A stretch of DNA of 64,000 nucleotides, taken from Protonemura montana. Its lineage: Eukaryota; Arthropoda; Insecta; Plecoptera; Nemouridae. Of this stretch, positions 24,560 to 38,433 are shown in pieces; within the stretch, counting starts at the first letter, position 1, and the number at the start of each line of letters is the position of its first letter. The DNA lies in NCBI GenBank assembly GCA_947568835.1, contig OX387605.1:2046001-2110000 (forward strand). Direction: 5' to 3'. The notes below the pieces were generated by a model. The model did not search any database and was not told the DNA's origin. It was given only the letters and a program-made list of their open reading frames with translations. Position numbers and translations under genes: made by a program.

Positions 24560-24960
24560 ATTGAATGCACTCTTGATTTGATTTGATTTATTAGTTACAA
24601 TTTGTATTCATACAGGTGGTAACGTTTTTTTTTAATTAAGAATATAGATAGTAAAATATAATTAATTAATATTAATTATAATGATAACTATATTAATGAT
24701 GATACAAATAATAATTGATAACAATAATAATAATTGATAACAATATTAATATTCACGATAAAATTATCTTAGGAACTATGATTTTACTATAACTAGGTTT
24801 GCCCTGTCATTCCTTTTCTGCTCCAATTTTCCTTAAATTACTTTTGAATCGTCCTATATTATCTACCTCCTTAAATATAAAGTGGTTAAGGCCATTCCAG
24901 TCTCTTATGGTTCTATTTACTTATGGTATCTAGTGGTCACGTGCTCATCTTGGGACATAT
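24560..24960 (-). mobile_element. LINE 3' end with fragment of reverse-transcriptase C-terminus
   Basis: On the minus strand from about 24922: VNRTIRDWNGL, then FIFKEVDNIGRFKSNLRKI, ending in a stop near 24812. An AT-rich 3' UTR and a short (AATCA)n tail at about 24570-24590 follow. R-T-I-x-D-W-N-x-L near the end of ORF2 is common in non-LTR retrotransposons. The upstream frame is already closed. It is a different family from the LINE at 3341-3725, judging by the tail and the protein. Confidence 0.6.
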
Positions 24961-27687
24961 TACACTGCGTTTATCATTTCAAATGAGAAAAGTCGCACAC
25001 TCTGGCCGCGTGTGAGTTCACCGATTCTATTCCGACTTCTGAGCCAATTCCTCTTGAAGATCGCTGGAGAGTTTCTCAGAGATTTGTTCACCTGTTCCCG
25101 TCCCGTCGCTATTTGTACATCGCCTGGGCCAGAGGATCCCATCTTGAGCCATCACGGCCGCAGAGGTGAAAGGTGAAGAGATTCGCAAATGTTCTCAACG
25201 CGCGGTATTTGCATTGAAGTCATCTGATATCACGACGCGATGATGCAATTGTAGACAAATGCAGAATCCAACGAGTGAACCGCGCAATACGATTCCAAAT
25301 GCGGTGTTTCCGTCACTGCGTGGCGTAACTTGATGCTAAATCACAAGCAACGTTTCTTGCGATTGGGCAAATGCAGAATGCATGAAAGTGAATTGTTCAC
25401 GCCGTTGATTGGGTGATTTCACGACATACCCAACGTTTTAAATTTACCTGCGTTTTACGTCAGCAAAAAAGTACATCGACAACGGCGAGAGGTTGAAATT
25501 GACACTTAAAACAAAATGCCGTGGAAAGTTTAAATGCATTGCCAATTAGATAGCTCTGCGTTAGAATTCTAGCACCTAGGTGTCAAAACTTTCGTCTGCC
25601 CAGATGACACATCAATTTGTCATATTGAGTGCTTGCAATAATTATGCTAATTTAGCTACAAAACCGAAAACCATTTCTTCGTTTACAACGGATTTCCATT
25701 TTTCTTGCCCAGATGGAGAGTAAAAGTTTTTTTAAGAGCTGGCAATAAAAGTGTAAAAGGTGCGCAATATCAAGAATTAATTGTGCATAACGCCGAGCGA
25801 TTTTCGCGGTAAGAGGTCTTAGATTATTAGGATCATTGGCAACTCAACTCTCTAATGACGTCGAGTTGCCAGTGTTTTGCTGTAAAAGGGAATAAAAGAA
25901 ACTGCAGGCGCGCCATGAAAAACATTGGTACCTACAGGTGTACCGAGTTGTTGACTTCTCGAGTACAGCCAGTCTCTCGAGTCGGGCACAGAAGAAAGTT
26001 GTGCATGCCATTGTGCCAGGCATGAGCCCCGCGAAATTACTCTCAGCCCAGAGGTAGAGACCATTGTCTGAAAGCTACTTGATTAATGGGTATTTAATTT
26101 CGATAACGTGTATCATCTAGATTGAATGCCTAGCTAGAAAAATGGACTCGCTTACTTGCATTATGCAGATTATTTATTCATGACCTGTTCTGCTCCGCTA
26201 TTATACGATTTGCTGCTATTGTCGGAGCTGACAGCTGGATAGATAATGTTGCTGGAATCTCGCTATAATACTCAACAATACAGTAAACAGATCAAGAGAT
26301 CCAACAGAGACAATCAACACTGAATTCAATGTGACAGGAGAGAGGAGGAGAAATACATACAGCTACTACTAGATAATGCTATTGTTTGCAAATATTCATA
26401 AGTATGATTTGATGTATAAAGTACTTCTTCCAACCCTAAAAACCAACAAATCGGCCACGTGCACAAACATTTCGAAGGGAGTATAACGATACCCTTGTGC
26501 TGTCATTGACATTAAAATTCTCCAGCTTTAAAACACAGAAACATACCTCTGAGTACGATCTCAATTTGGCCAATTTGTGTGACTTTTAACCTCAAAATCG
26601 CCGTTGATTCATCAAAATGATAACAATCGCAGCCTACAGTGCCGAGTTCACGGCCCGATAGATATCAGCGACCACGACCCAACGGACACACCCTACTTGC
26701 AAACCGTTACCGAGTTTATAAACAATCGCCAAAATTTCGAACTGATTTCCTGTGAAACGGAAAGACGGGAAACGTGTGCACGAAATGCTTTCTGCGTATC
26801 GCCTTGCAGCGATTGGTGGACGCCGGCCACCCACTTTGTCGATGAGCTATCAGCATTGTCGAGATGCAAAACACGGTGCTATCGTAGGTATCGATCACCA
26901 GCTTCAAGCAGCCGCAACTTTATGGCCAAGAAGTGACACCAAAGTAATCACCTTTATCGATGTTAACCGTGTTCATTATGATGTTCTGTATTTTATTATG
27001 ATTAGCCGCGGTATTTTATGCTAAAAAAATGTATCGACAGCAAAGATAGTTATAGTATTGAATATGTTGGTTTCACCTTTCGAAAGTACGCGCTCATCAT
27101 AAACTTGTGAAGCATTCGCATTGGATATTAAAAGCTCGTAAACATCTCACCTGCGCACAGTGTTATTGCTTTAAATTGCACTGCCATATCGTCATGCAAT
27201 CATTCCACAGCAACTGCACGTTCTGTCCAAATATTACTCCCAACAGTTTGACAGCTCGCACCAGCGTTGTGCAGTTCTCCACGGGACTGTGCATAGATCG
27301 GTTGTTTTGCACGAGTAACGTCAGAGAATGAATCGAGCTTGGACCATTTCCAGTTAATTCCCAGTGCATATTCAGTGAATGTTAACGTAATTTTCAATGC
27401 ATTCCAGTGCAGTTTGGGTGAAAATCCATGTGCAACGTGGCCGTGCTCGGTACGGCTAGACGGCTCGTGCACAGGGTTTTGGAACGTGATTGGAAACCCC
27501 TCTGCGTGAAACGTGGTTTTATTATAGAATGCTTGTCTACTGTTTAGCTGGTTTAGTATGTGTCTCATTCAGGCGTCGTTGTGTACCGGTCTGGTCAATG
27601 CAAAGGCAATACAATGACAACGTCCCCTATGTACGCTAGCGCCAAAGTTGTATGGACATTTTTAACTGTCTCGGCGACCTGTATTCG
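24961..27687. other. Noncoding stretch
   Basis: Nothing recognisable as coding or RNA. Isolated B-box-like words (GGTTCGA-type) occur nearby but without cloverleaf folding. Confidence 0.5.
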
Positions 27688-28126
27688 ATTTATTTATTTA
27701 TTTGTGGTGTTTAACGACGCACTGTTTTGACATCTGGCCATGCGGCACTGGTCTAATGGCATTGGTCAATGAGTGGATGAGGAGGATGATGATGAACATA
27801 ACATAGCCTAGAAAGGAGGAGGAGAAACCCGGTGCCGGCACGTAGCCTACTCCTGTAGAAGACCAAGGGGACCACCGGCTTAGCGTCCCTTCCGAAGGAC
27901 GGTTCAACTCGAACAGCAGGATTTCTCCACAAATCCCTGCTGTCGAGAGGTTGATAAGCAAGGCGAATGAAGTTGCTGTACTAACTTTCATCCCTCCAAC
28001 CTCTCTCCCGAACAGAACTGGTCATGTGTATGATGGTCACCCATCCAATACCTGACCCAGCGTAGTGTTACTTAACTTCGGTGATCTAATGAGAACCGGT
28101 GTTTCCAACACGACAAACAGTTCGGT
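27688..28126 (-). mobile_element. Full-length 5S rRNA-derived SINE
   Basis: The most compact complete copy. On the minus strand it starts with the 5S-like head (accgaactgtttg..., tgttggaaacaccggt, aagttaagtaacac, attggatgggtgacca). The head joins acatgaccagttctgttcgg and the body (cctctcgacagc, ttccgaaggacggt on plus), then a GAT-rich stretch, gtcaaaacagtgcgtcgtt and an (AAAT)n tail at 27688-27703. It has one head and no junction duplication. It serves as the reference for the other copies. Confidence 0.9.
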
Positions 28127-30849
28127 GCCTGCCTGTATTCGAGAGTCGCACTTGGAAATGGAACTAATCCCGGAAACAAACACGGGATCGTTGAGTCTGA
28201 GTCGACCAGGGAGACAAGTTTCTGTGGATTTAGGGAAGACCGGGCTCAATGCAGCACAGAGAAAGGGAAGAAAGGTTGAATAGTGGGACTCGGTTGTTAG
28301 ATTAGTTGAGACTTAAGCCCGAGGGTGCAATATACCCCCCGAGCTGTTTGCATGTAGCAAGTCTTTTTGAGTTGATGTTATTTCCTCATTGTTATTTAAA
28401 ATAATTACATTTCACTGTAGCTAGGTTGGTACAAGCCGTTAAATGATTTCAACAGCTGTGTTTTCAAGCATTGAAATACGTCACTTTTCCAAAAGTTAAA
28501 AAAAATAATGATAAGTGAAAACCCGCAGGTATATCACTTCTATTCAACACAAGTGCATTTACCGCACTGCAGCCGTGAGCTGCCACTGTCTGTTCTGTCG
28601 CTGAACGTACCGAGGATCGAATGGCAACCACTTCTTGAAATTGTCTTCAATCACGATCGACTAATTGAATTGTCAATGAAATTCGAGCGACATTTCATTT
28701 GAATTGGAACGTTGATGGTAACCCGACTCCTTGGTCAGGTCTTGAATTCCCGGGAAACTAGCGGCAGGCTGGTGAATGGGAGCTGACAAACGGTCAACGA
28801 GAAACCACCTTAGACTTTTCACCGACTAAACGGGACTCCGATTTCCTGAAGGAAAACACTCGAGAAAAGTCGGTGCCGAGACGGCAAGCAATGCTGAATG
28901 CTTCCTAACAATGTACGGCGGGCTGCAAGGAAATATCGATTAAAACTCATCGAACTCGACGAAAAGCTCCAATTACGATAATTGGTCGCTTCGCTTCGAC
29001 GCAGGCGCGTTTAATTGGTGATTTCCTCGTTAATTAGTTTCCAAAAACGAGTCCTAACAATATCTTTCGGCATTTCATCAAGTCTTCAGACCGTAATGGG
29101 GCCTCACTTTCTTCGCGCCCGTTCTAGAGTCGCTCGCACCTTCGCGAGGGGTCGGAGTTTAGAAGCGTAGAAAACAAAGGCACGCCGCGGTCAGAGGTCA
29201 GCTCACGCCGGGCAGACGCCCCGCTCGCAGTGACTCGATCGGCAGCCCGTTCAGGCCAAGGTGACGACGCCGTCACCCGGACTTGCTCGTTTCACACCGC
29301 GGTGTTCATGTCAAGCCCAACAAACGACATCCCATTACCGCGCGCCGTGTTATCGTAACGACATGAATCACTAGATTTACTATAAATAGATTGGAGATAC
29401 AGAAACAAATAACTATAACTAACACTTCGCACGTGAAGGCAAACCACTTATTGGTTGTGTTAGATACAAGATTCCTCTGTCACTGTTGAGGAATGATATT
29501 GCAGCGGGTTTCAAGTAAGCTTGCCAGCGGATGGCTGTAGTTTTCCCAGAAAATGCCTTGCAATGTTTGCGATAACAGTGTTTAAATCATCCCAACGTTC
29601 GCATAGGTCGGCGTCGCCGGGAGGCAAAGAGCTCGACGTCGGCGTTCAACGGAAGCGTCGTGGAAATCGTCTCGAAGCAACACGCCGGCCAAGGTCCGGT
29701 CGATCGCAAAGCGAGATAGACGCTTTCGATTGTTTGCATTGTTCTGGCGGTCGGTGGTGTTCCTCGGCGGCCGCTAAGGTCGTCAGGCACCCGTGAAAAA
29801 CAAGAGGTTGGCGTTGCGCACGCAGACTTCCTCGCGGAACACACGTCCTGGTACGCGATGTCTTCCTTCCGTGTGCATGTGTGTCGTAGCACCAGCGGCT
29901 GTGGTGAGATCAGAGGATTCTGGAAAGCCTGCTATAGGTAGCTCGTATGCAAGGGAAGAAATTACCAACAGAGATAAAGAATTTATGAACTACGTGTAAC
30001 ACTTTCCCACAGAGAGCTTGTGTTTTACGCCTCTGCCAGGATTTCAAAAAGATCCCTTTTAATTCCCGGTTAGAACTCGACTATTGGGACGGACAACGAC
30101 ACGAACAACGCAAACGCCGTGAAAACGCGTTCCCTTCTGCGCACCTCAAAGCCGGAGCACAAGAAGTGGTGTCACAACCCTGTCCAGAAGATTAATCAGT
30201 CCTCCGGAGGTCTTCACGGTAATCTAGCGCCGAAAATCGATGTCGGCGAGCGCAAAGCATGTAATTAATTGACCCTGTAATCGAGCTTGGAAAACATTAA
30301 CGCGTGAAATATGATCATTTAGTCAAGCTTGAAGATGGTTGACTCGACGTGGAGCTCTGGGAGATAATCTGGTGCCGGAGAAAGTCAGTTTAATGGACTC
30401 TAAGAGTCCTGATGAATTGATTTACAATAAGTTAGAAATCGTGATTTGCCGCATTGCTATCGGCCGGTGACAGAGATTATCCTCGCAGCAGATTTGCAAG
30501 CCGGCGAATCGCCCCCAGGCTTCTAGAATGTCACTCGGTTGGACCCGTGTGCTCCCATACAACGTAGCGACGACGACGGCTCGCAACAGACGAAGGCCGA
30601 TCACGGAGCTTGTTACTTAATCTCGGTGTCCTCGCCAACCAAAAGGGAGTGGTCCAGTTTATCCAGTTATTCGCAGACAATCGTCTCTAAAGTCGATCGG
30701 TTCGCCAAGGTGAGCCATTGTCGAGCGCGTTCCAACATCGTGCTCGGTGACGCCGTCACGCTACGGTCGACATGGAAGGCGTCGTATTATATACCGAAAA
30801 CAAACCTAGGAGTGCAATCCACTAGGTCGCCGTGCCGACTTGCAAATGT
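28127..30849. other. Noncoding stretch
   Basis: No gene recognised. GC content rises locally around 29.1-29.3 and 29.6-29.8 kb, but no start, TATA or conserved reading frame supports a promoter or exon. Confidence 0.45.
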
Positions 30850-31112
30850 TGTGTTTCCTGACGCACTGTTTTGACATCTGGCCATGTGGCACTGGTCTAA
30901 TGGCGTCGGTGAATGAGTAAATTATGATTCACCTAACCTAGCCTAGAAGGGAGGAGGGGAAACCCGGTGTCGGCACGTAGCCTACTCCTGTCGAAGAGCA
31001 CCAAGGGGACCACCGGCTTAACGTCCCTTCCGAAGGACGGTACAACGGGAACAACAGGATTCCTCCACAAATCCATGCTGTCGAGAGGTTGATAAGCAAG
31101 GCGAGTGAAGTT
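30850..31112 (-). mobile_element. 5S rRNA-derived SINE, copy lacking the 5S head
   Basis: Matches the body and 3' part of the reference copy (gacgcactgttttgacatc, cctaacctagcctagaa, gataagcaaggcgagtgaag) and stops before aactttcatccc. Typical 5' truncation. Confidence 0.88.
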
Positions 31113-34100
31113 TTGTCTCAGGGCGTGAGCCGTGACATCGGAGTCTTCGAGCCTACAAGGACGCCGATTTGACGCGGCCGAGGGAAGAATCTTGCATTGT
31201 TCGATTTCTTAAAAGCATCGATTATCGATTAGCAGCGTCGAGTTCTACCGTCTCCTCGCCCAGAGTTGGGGCGTTCAGCGAGCAAAAAAAGTACTCTGAT
31301 GGGAATCGGAGGAAAAAACCCTACAACGTTGCCCGCTAACGAGCGCCGAGGAAGCGTCACTTAACCAGTGGTAACCAATGGCAACCGCCGGACGCGGTGG
31401 CTAGAGATCAAAGGCCAACACGTTTTCACACATTTCCCGGCTTAACCTTGGAAGGAAAGCCTGGTTTTCCCGGGGAACGAAAGGTTGGCGAATGACGGAA
31501 TGGCGCGGAGTTTCGCGTCCAAAAAAAGTTCGGATTCGCGAGGATTCGGAGAAAAATTTCGTTCCGAGAAATGTTTCGCTTTGAAAGAACAGCATTTGAA
31601 TATGAAGCACGGGAAGCTCCAGACATTCTTTCATCCACAAAGCTTAGTTCCTCTTCGCAGCGTAATTTGAGCTCGTTTCGCCGGGAACAATCAATTAACT
31701 GGAACAAGGTACCTCTCCCGACGAGCTGCCTGACTTTGTAGGGAATATTTTGTATCTCTTCTTGTCGACAGAATATAACGATGTTTTAATTTCGCTGTCT
31801 CGTTCTCTTTCTCTCTTCTCTCTTCTCTCTCTTCTCTCTCGCGCACGCGCACGCTAATCACATGCACGAAGTTGAAGTTTGCACCCATCGAGTCGTAACA
31901 CACTTCACAGTTTTCCACCGACATCGGAAAAGCTGATCGCTTTGAAGTTGCCGACCCGTCGTGACTTGAAAGCAATGTCTGACATCGCCTCTACAATGTC
32001 TCCTCCAACCCTGGCTGCACCTTTGCGTCGAATCAATAATTCCTGGCTGCCAGAGCGGCTACCAACCGAAGCAATTAGCACCCCGTGGAATCTCCCCGGA
32101 CCACCCCATGGAGTTTATCCGGCCAGCGCCAGGCATGTCAATAATAATAATTATAAGTTGATTATTGTCTCATTGACCGAATCGCGTGCATTGACAATCA
32201 GCACAATTGCTGCTCGGACGGCGACGCAGTTGGCAAGTCAGGTAATTAATGGTATTATAGGTTCGCCATTCAGTGCTGAGTGTCTCTTGAATGCACTTCT
32301 TTTTGCAGCGGTGAGGTGGCGTGGATATCTCGCCGCAAGACTCGGTCAACCTTTCGCCGTTATGTCCGTATGTGATATTACGTAAGAATCATTGCATGTA
32401 TTAGAAACGCGACTTTTTCTGGTACATTAAAACGATGCCTTACAGTCACCTACTGGCAGACCGCAAAGGTTAGAGGGCATTGCCTAATAGTTTTATGAAA
32501 ATCGTAAACAAACAAAAAAACTGTCTGCGTTTACCAGTGAGAGTGACATAAGAGTATGCAAAGTTCACGAGTAGATTTCTTCGTATTTGAATTTTGAATT
32601 GTTGTGGTGAGTTAATGAGAGTAGGTGCACGACTCATGCGGCTGATGGAAGCTTTGTTTTGTATGTAAAGATTGCAGCCTTTAGTAGACCCCACCTCACG
32701 GCTTAAACATTGAAATATGAAAATAATGACCGCGTTGAACGAAGCCATGCGAAACGCGAGGGCGGGAGGATGATACGCGAGCTTTTTGCGTTTTAGCACG
32801 AGGGTCGGAGCAGGCATTCACATTTGGCGGCCGACAGTTCTGAAATTCAATTAATTCTCATAACAATGTAGTAATTAAGTCCGGATGGCCAGCAATCCCC
32901 GGCTCTGCAAACGAGAGGTCGCCGTCCAGGAATTTCCAGGGCGCAATTCAATGCTCTTGTCGAATTCTACGAGCGATATCAGCGGCCAATAGCTGTCAAT
33001 TTCCACGAGGCGGTCGCCGGTCGCTCGGATGAATACACGTGAAATGGCCTGGAATAGGTCTGGAAATCAGCGTGTTTAGGGACGCCGATCGAAACTGGGA
33101 CATCGCCGTCATCGCTTTGCGTCGGTTACACAACATCCTCCATTGCGAGTGAATCTTGTCGACAGGCTAAAACATGGGACAAAAAACATATAACGATGGT
33201 CATCTTTAGCTTGCATGCAAAGAAGTTTGATGAGAACCATGCATTCCCGCTCAGTGGAGCAATACATGCAATACATCGTGATGAGTAGCGACTGACACGC
33301 AACGCATGCAACGCAATGGAACGCGTCTCAAGAAACCATGAGTCCTCCGGTTCACGTCACCATCCGACGCACGATGGGTTGTCTGCACATTGTGTCGCTC
33401 CTTGGAATTAATTCACTAATTGCTGGCGTTGTCCGGCACAGAGGCCTTGACCCATTACACGGAAAACATAATGACTCGGAGTTATGAGATTGCTCGTTTA
33501 TTGTAAATCATTCTTAAGCTTGGGAAAAATGTCTGACCTCTGTCGTGCCCGTATGTCACAGTTGGCTTAAGTTAAGTTGAAGCTAAACCCCTGAGCGAGC
33601 AGAGATTTAAGCGATCAGAATTTTGGTGGTCGAAAATTAATTTTAAGAAATCAGTGTGTGTAGAGTGTGCCTGCGTTTGCTACTATTCCAGATGTTGATA
33701 TTTTGAAAAACGTCGACGGTGTGAATTTTTTCAGACGGGTCAAAATGAACTTACATTACTTGTTTCGCGAGGAGCGTCAATAAGGTCTAATTTATCATGA
33801 TAGTACTGCGATATCTATCCGCGTGTATTATTGAATAACAACGGAGAGCGTCAACGTGGCTGTCGGCGTCGTGCGGCGTGACGCAGAAGAAAACGTCGCA
33901 ACAAACGTTCAGCTACTCTTTTGCAAAAACCTGCGCCAAGCAGCGTCGCAGAAATTTCACGGCAGACCACAAGAAAGCCGGGCGTGATTTGCGCCGACTC
34001 GCAATTGTCTGCAAATAGGTAAACGAGATGCAATTGCCGCAAATTCTTTACTTTCTCGCCACTTAACATGGCAGCCGTCCGGCGCAACGATACACCTCTG

Positions 34101-37100
34101 AAATTGAGTGTGCAACGTTTATTCTTGTAATGAATTACTTGCTCGAGATAAGCGAACTAAACTACGAATCTCTGGCCGACTTCCTGCTCGATGCCAACGT
34201 GTTATCGCATGCTTGCCATGCACCTTGCCATTAAAGACGCCGAACAGAGCGAGTAACGGGCAGATAGCCATCACCGGCCGCTAACTGGTTCGGTTTGCAG
34301 AGGAAAGTGAGTCTATAGTGCTGTGTTGTTGGTAGAGAGGTACGGGCAACGTGGTTTACTACCGGCAGCCAGCTTGTGAAAGTGGCATGGCATTCTTTGC
34401 GCAGACTCTATTGACCTGCTTGCACAGTTAGCTTGCCTTGCACGGCCACGTTGATTCGGGCCCGTGTGGATAAATCAAACGGGTAATTGGTGGTCTTACG
34501 TAACATTCGATCACTGCAACTGGATAAATAAGGTGATATATCGCGAGCTAAAACCTTGAGATCGGCACACAAAATGGCTTCTGCCGTTAACGAGGAAATG
34601 GCGTCGCTTTTATTTATAACGACCCCGAATGTCAACGTTGTACTTTTCCAGTTTTTCAGCAAAGTGTTCTTTGAAGGCAAGAATTCGAGGGAACTGCGTC
34701 GGGGTCCGGACAATCGCAGAGCTTAATTGTTATTCTATTGAAATCCAATCCAATTAAATCTCAATGAAAAGCAGAATAAAAGCATGCTGATTAGACGAGG
34801 ACGTATGAAAATTATTTGAGTGGCTTTTCTAAAATTTCTCTTCGACATTTCGGCTATCTGAATTTCCCTCGCATTTGATTAAAATTCAAACATTCCTTGC
34901 GCTAAACCAGAGAGCGAATGGTTTAATTATTTCATTCGATTTTCCATTCCATTGAATCGTGGACAAAGAACTGGATACAAAAAAAAAAAGAGCCCGTGAA
35001 ATTTTCTCGAGGCCGCGTTATCGCTAACAATGATCGAGTGGGCCGTTCAGCAAGTCAAACAGCGTTTTCAGCCTGCGTTCGCTAGAAGAGATCGACTGGC
35101 GATCATCAAGTTCTCAATGCACGTATGCCACTCGCCGTTGTTATCTTCTCCTTCAGATCAAGGCACTGCCACCGCGATGCCAATCTGCTCAGTTATCGAC
35201 TTTTCACAACCCACTTGTTGCCAGCCACTCGCCGTGCACGGCTCCCTCGCCGCGTGTTTTCTTTTGTTCCATATCGAAGCGAAATGAAAATCAACGAACC
35301 GAATTCGTCAGAGGCGGGCGTGTCACGTAATTGAGAAGAGCACAAACGATCGAGCTTCCAATCTAATTCTGTTTACTTTTCAGCGAGTTTTTATTTTCTG
35401 TTTTTTAATTCAACATCCACCATGAAGTTACCTTCTTGTGGCGCTTGAAAGCAAAGAGTCACCTTGAACATGACGACGGCTGACCAAATTAATGCCTTGT
35501 TTGATCTAGATCAACGTACAGAGCCGTTTTAATCCGCGTTTAGCCACATTACCTCGTTTCACTTGGTCTTCATATACAAATCCATCTTCTCTGGCCTGAA
35601 ATCGGGAGCAACCGATTCGGCGCACTTGTGGTCAGAACATGTCATGGCTGTCTTCTGATGAATATTAATTCAAGTCAGAGAAAATATCGAACTTTTTTTT
35701 TTCTAAAAGCGTTGTGCTCCCACGCTTCACCGGCCATGTTTTACTGTCGCTTGGAATGTGAATCATCACGGCACTGCCACGTTACGACCCAGCCTCGCCT
35801 GCAGGGAGAACGCCGACCAGGGTTAATATTGTTGGACAACTTCAGGTGATTGCCTCTGTGCATGCCGCACAATTTGAAGTTTGAAACCACACCACGCTCC
35901 AATAGGCACTGTGTCGGCTGACGCCAAGGAGGCGCTGACCAAAAAAACAACGACGTTCTGTGCCTTCTTGAGCCGCTGGCCCATTTCTCGGTCGACTGCT
36001 ATTTTGCCAGCCAACTCAACGTGGATAGAGCAAGCAGTGACAAAAAGAACGGGGCGCACGTGACGACTCTTGTTTTTCTCTCTTCGCGATGAGTTGCCGA
36101 GGCGTTTCTCTGTCTGCGTTGAAAGAGCGCAAGACGGGGCGACGTCGTTCTCTTCGTGCACTTTCCGAGATTAAAGCGAATGCAATTGAAATGTTTAAAA
36201 ATCTGTTCGAACGCTCGCGTACACTCTGGTCGGTCGGAGTAAATAACCGAGACCTCATGGCGAGTAATTTGCGTACTGCGTCGGCGCAAAACAATGCTTT
36301 TATCCGAGAAAACTAAAAGAAACACAGAAAACTCGAGATAAAGTGAACCCGAGTGACTTTGAGAAAAAGAACAATCGAGTGTGTGAGTGGCGCGGGCGGG
36401 CGGAGGGGCGACTTCGAAACAGACTTGTAAGGAAGTTCTGGGCTCGAACCCACGCACCACGGGCTGATGGATCACACTGGCAGTGACTATGTATATCAAG
36501 CAATTGGATTAGCATGCTAATTACTTTGGCGGACGAAGAATACAATGTTGCAGCCATTAGGGAGGGTTGCACCCACACGGCGATGGAGATACACCGAGCG
36601 AGTGTGTGGGTCATCACATTATCGGGGAAACAGAAATGTATGCGAAAATTATTTAATTGAAAGCGCGGACGAGTGGCGAGCGAGCGATTACGACCACAGA
36701 CGAGCAACGCCGAATGAAAAAGTTTGCGAACGACACAAACATTCTAAGCAATTGTTAACCAAACGCGCGCTCGGGTTTTTGCAGCGAATAAAATCTGCTT
36801 CCAGGCAGCTGTGGATTGCTTCGAGCACGCCGATGCACGCCGATGCTTCGGACAAAGGCACGCAAAACGTAACGACATGCGTGCCTCGCACACGGCAATC
36901 GATGTACTGGGATGACAGGCAATCGACCACACGTTGCAGAAGCGGTGCATGCCTGCGTCGATTTGACCTCGGCGCATTGTTGTCGCTAACAGTCCACAAG
37001 ATGGCATCTGTTATCAGTGCCATTGTCTGACACATCGGCTAGACTAGCGGCACACAACAAAACAGAAGAGACATCGCAGCAGATGGAAGAAGTCAGCCGC

Positions 37101-38221
37101 CATTTCGTGTCAGGTCATGACACGATCACAGCCCCCTGATTTCGTAGGAATGCCCGGCGAACGAAACTCCCGGCAATCAAGCAGGCATGTGTGGAAACCA
37201 GAGAACAAATTGCTCTTTAGGACAATTATTTGCCGAACACAGTGAGTACAGAGAGAAAGAGCGAGTGAGAGAGAGCCACTTAAAAAGTTGCACAACAAAG
37301 CGAGACTCGGTATGCAGTGAAACCTTGTTGTTAAATACGGACACAAAAAGCCGCGCATTTTAGGTTAGATTAAGGTCAATTACAGAGTCTTGTAATAAAC
37401 CTGTAGATGAAGTAGGAGCATCGTTCACCTATCAGGCTGCTATCGGGGACCATCACGTTCTTGTGCCCAACAATTGCGATCATTTCGAATCGTTACGATT
37501 GCAAAGAAAGCCGTGGGACGGCGAGCTCGTCCGGCGACTGCCTCTGTATCCGACTGCCAGACAATGCTTGTCTTGTGGGAACCACGTTTTGACATGATGT
37601 GTCAATGTCGCTGTCCGGGTCGCAGGTCACACGGGGGGGGGGAACTTTCTCGGAGCGGCACCTGACCCCTGCTTGTCGAAATGCCGCCTACACCCGGGAT
37701 GCCATGGCGCTTTGGGAGGTTGCCGACGTCGCCTCACTGCCATGATATGGAAAGCGCAGCCCAAGGCGAGCGAGTCTCCCGCGCTGGTACGTAAGACATG
37801 CGGAAATGTCGACGAGGTCCTTTCTGTTGGCACGTGGTCTCCGAGACAAGAAGGGTGCAGGCCAGCGAAGGGTGCTGTTAATAATGTCCCGATCGTGTGG
37901 AGACGGTCCAATGAGATGAAACGCAGAACGTCGCTATAGGGACGAGGCTATAAATTGCGATTTGATTATCTACACGAGAGCTCGACGGGACGATCTCCAG
38001 GAAACAACCGAATGGCAGACTTATTCCTTCAAAGCCCCGCTAGTCTTTGACCAAAGCGCCAAAGACCGACCGTCCGAAGCACCTGCACATGCGCACCTGG
38101 GACAGGTACGCGACGAGACAGGCATACCGGAAACCCAGGGGCAGGGGGGACGGTACTGGGCCCCGATCGAGCGTGACGAACCTCTCGACGACTCCGTGGT
38201 GAAGGCGTTTGTCTGCTTTGT
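31113..38221. other. Long noncoding stretch
   Basis: About 7 kb with no coding exon I can support. Only simple repeats are seen, including a pyrimidine CTCTT tract at about 31801-31850 followed by alternating CG/CA. Longest ORFs (for example 31879-32385 and 36545-37030) lack domains and splice context. Confidence 0.45.
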
Positions 38222-38433
38222 CTGGACATTGGTTGATTGATTTGTTGTTTTCAAAGGCGCACTGTTTTGACAACGAACTAGTCTAAAAGTGTCGGTGAAT
38301 GAGTGGGTGATGATGAACTTAACCTCCATCGAGAGTAGCCTTCTCCTGTCGCGAGGTTGATTAGCAAGATGGCAGTGAAGTTGTTAAACTAGCTTCAATC
38401 CCTACAACCTCTCTCCCGAACTAAACTGGCCGT
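38222..38433 (-). mobile_element. Degenerate, internally deleted 5S-derived SINE
   Basis: Keeps gcgcactgttttgacaac, a GAT-rich stretch, gcgaggttgattagcaag and acctctctcccgaac. It lacks the central ggggaccaccgg block and the 5S head. More diverged than the other copies. Confidence 0.75.

Noticed and set aside
31879-32385. 168-codon ORF as a gene
   Set aside because: No family signature, no splice context, low-complexity composition and no promoter.
36398-36460. GGGTTCGAGCCC B-box on the minus strand, possible tRNA gene
   Set aside because: No A-box at proper distance and no acceptor-stem pairing; at most a decayed tRNA-derived repeat.
36545-37030. 161-codon plus-strand ORF as a gene
   Set aside because: No recognisable domain; overlapping ORFs of similar length on the other strand suggest chance.
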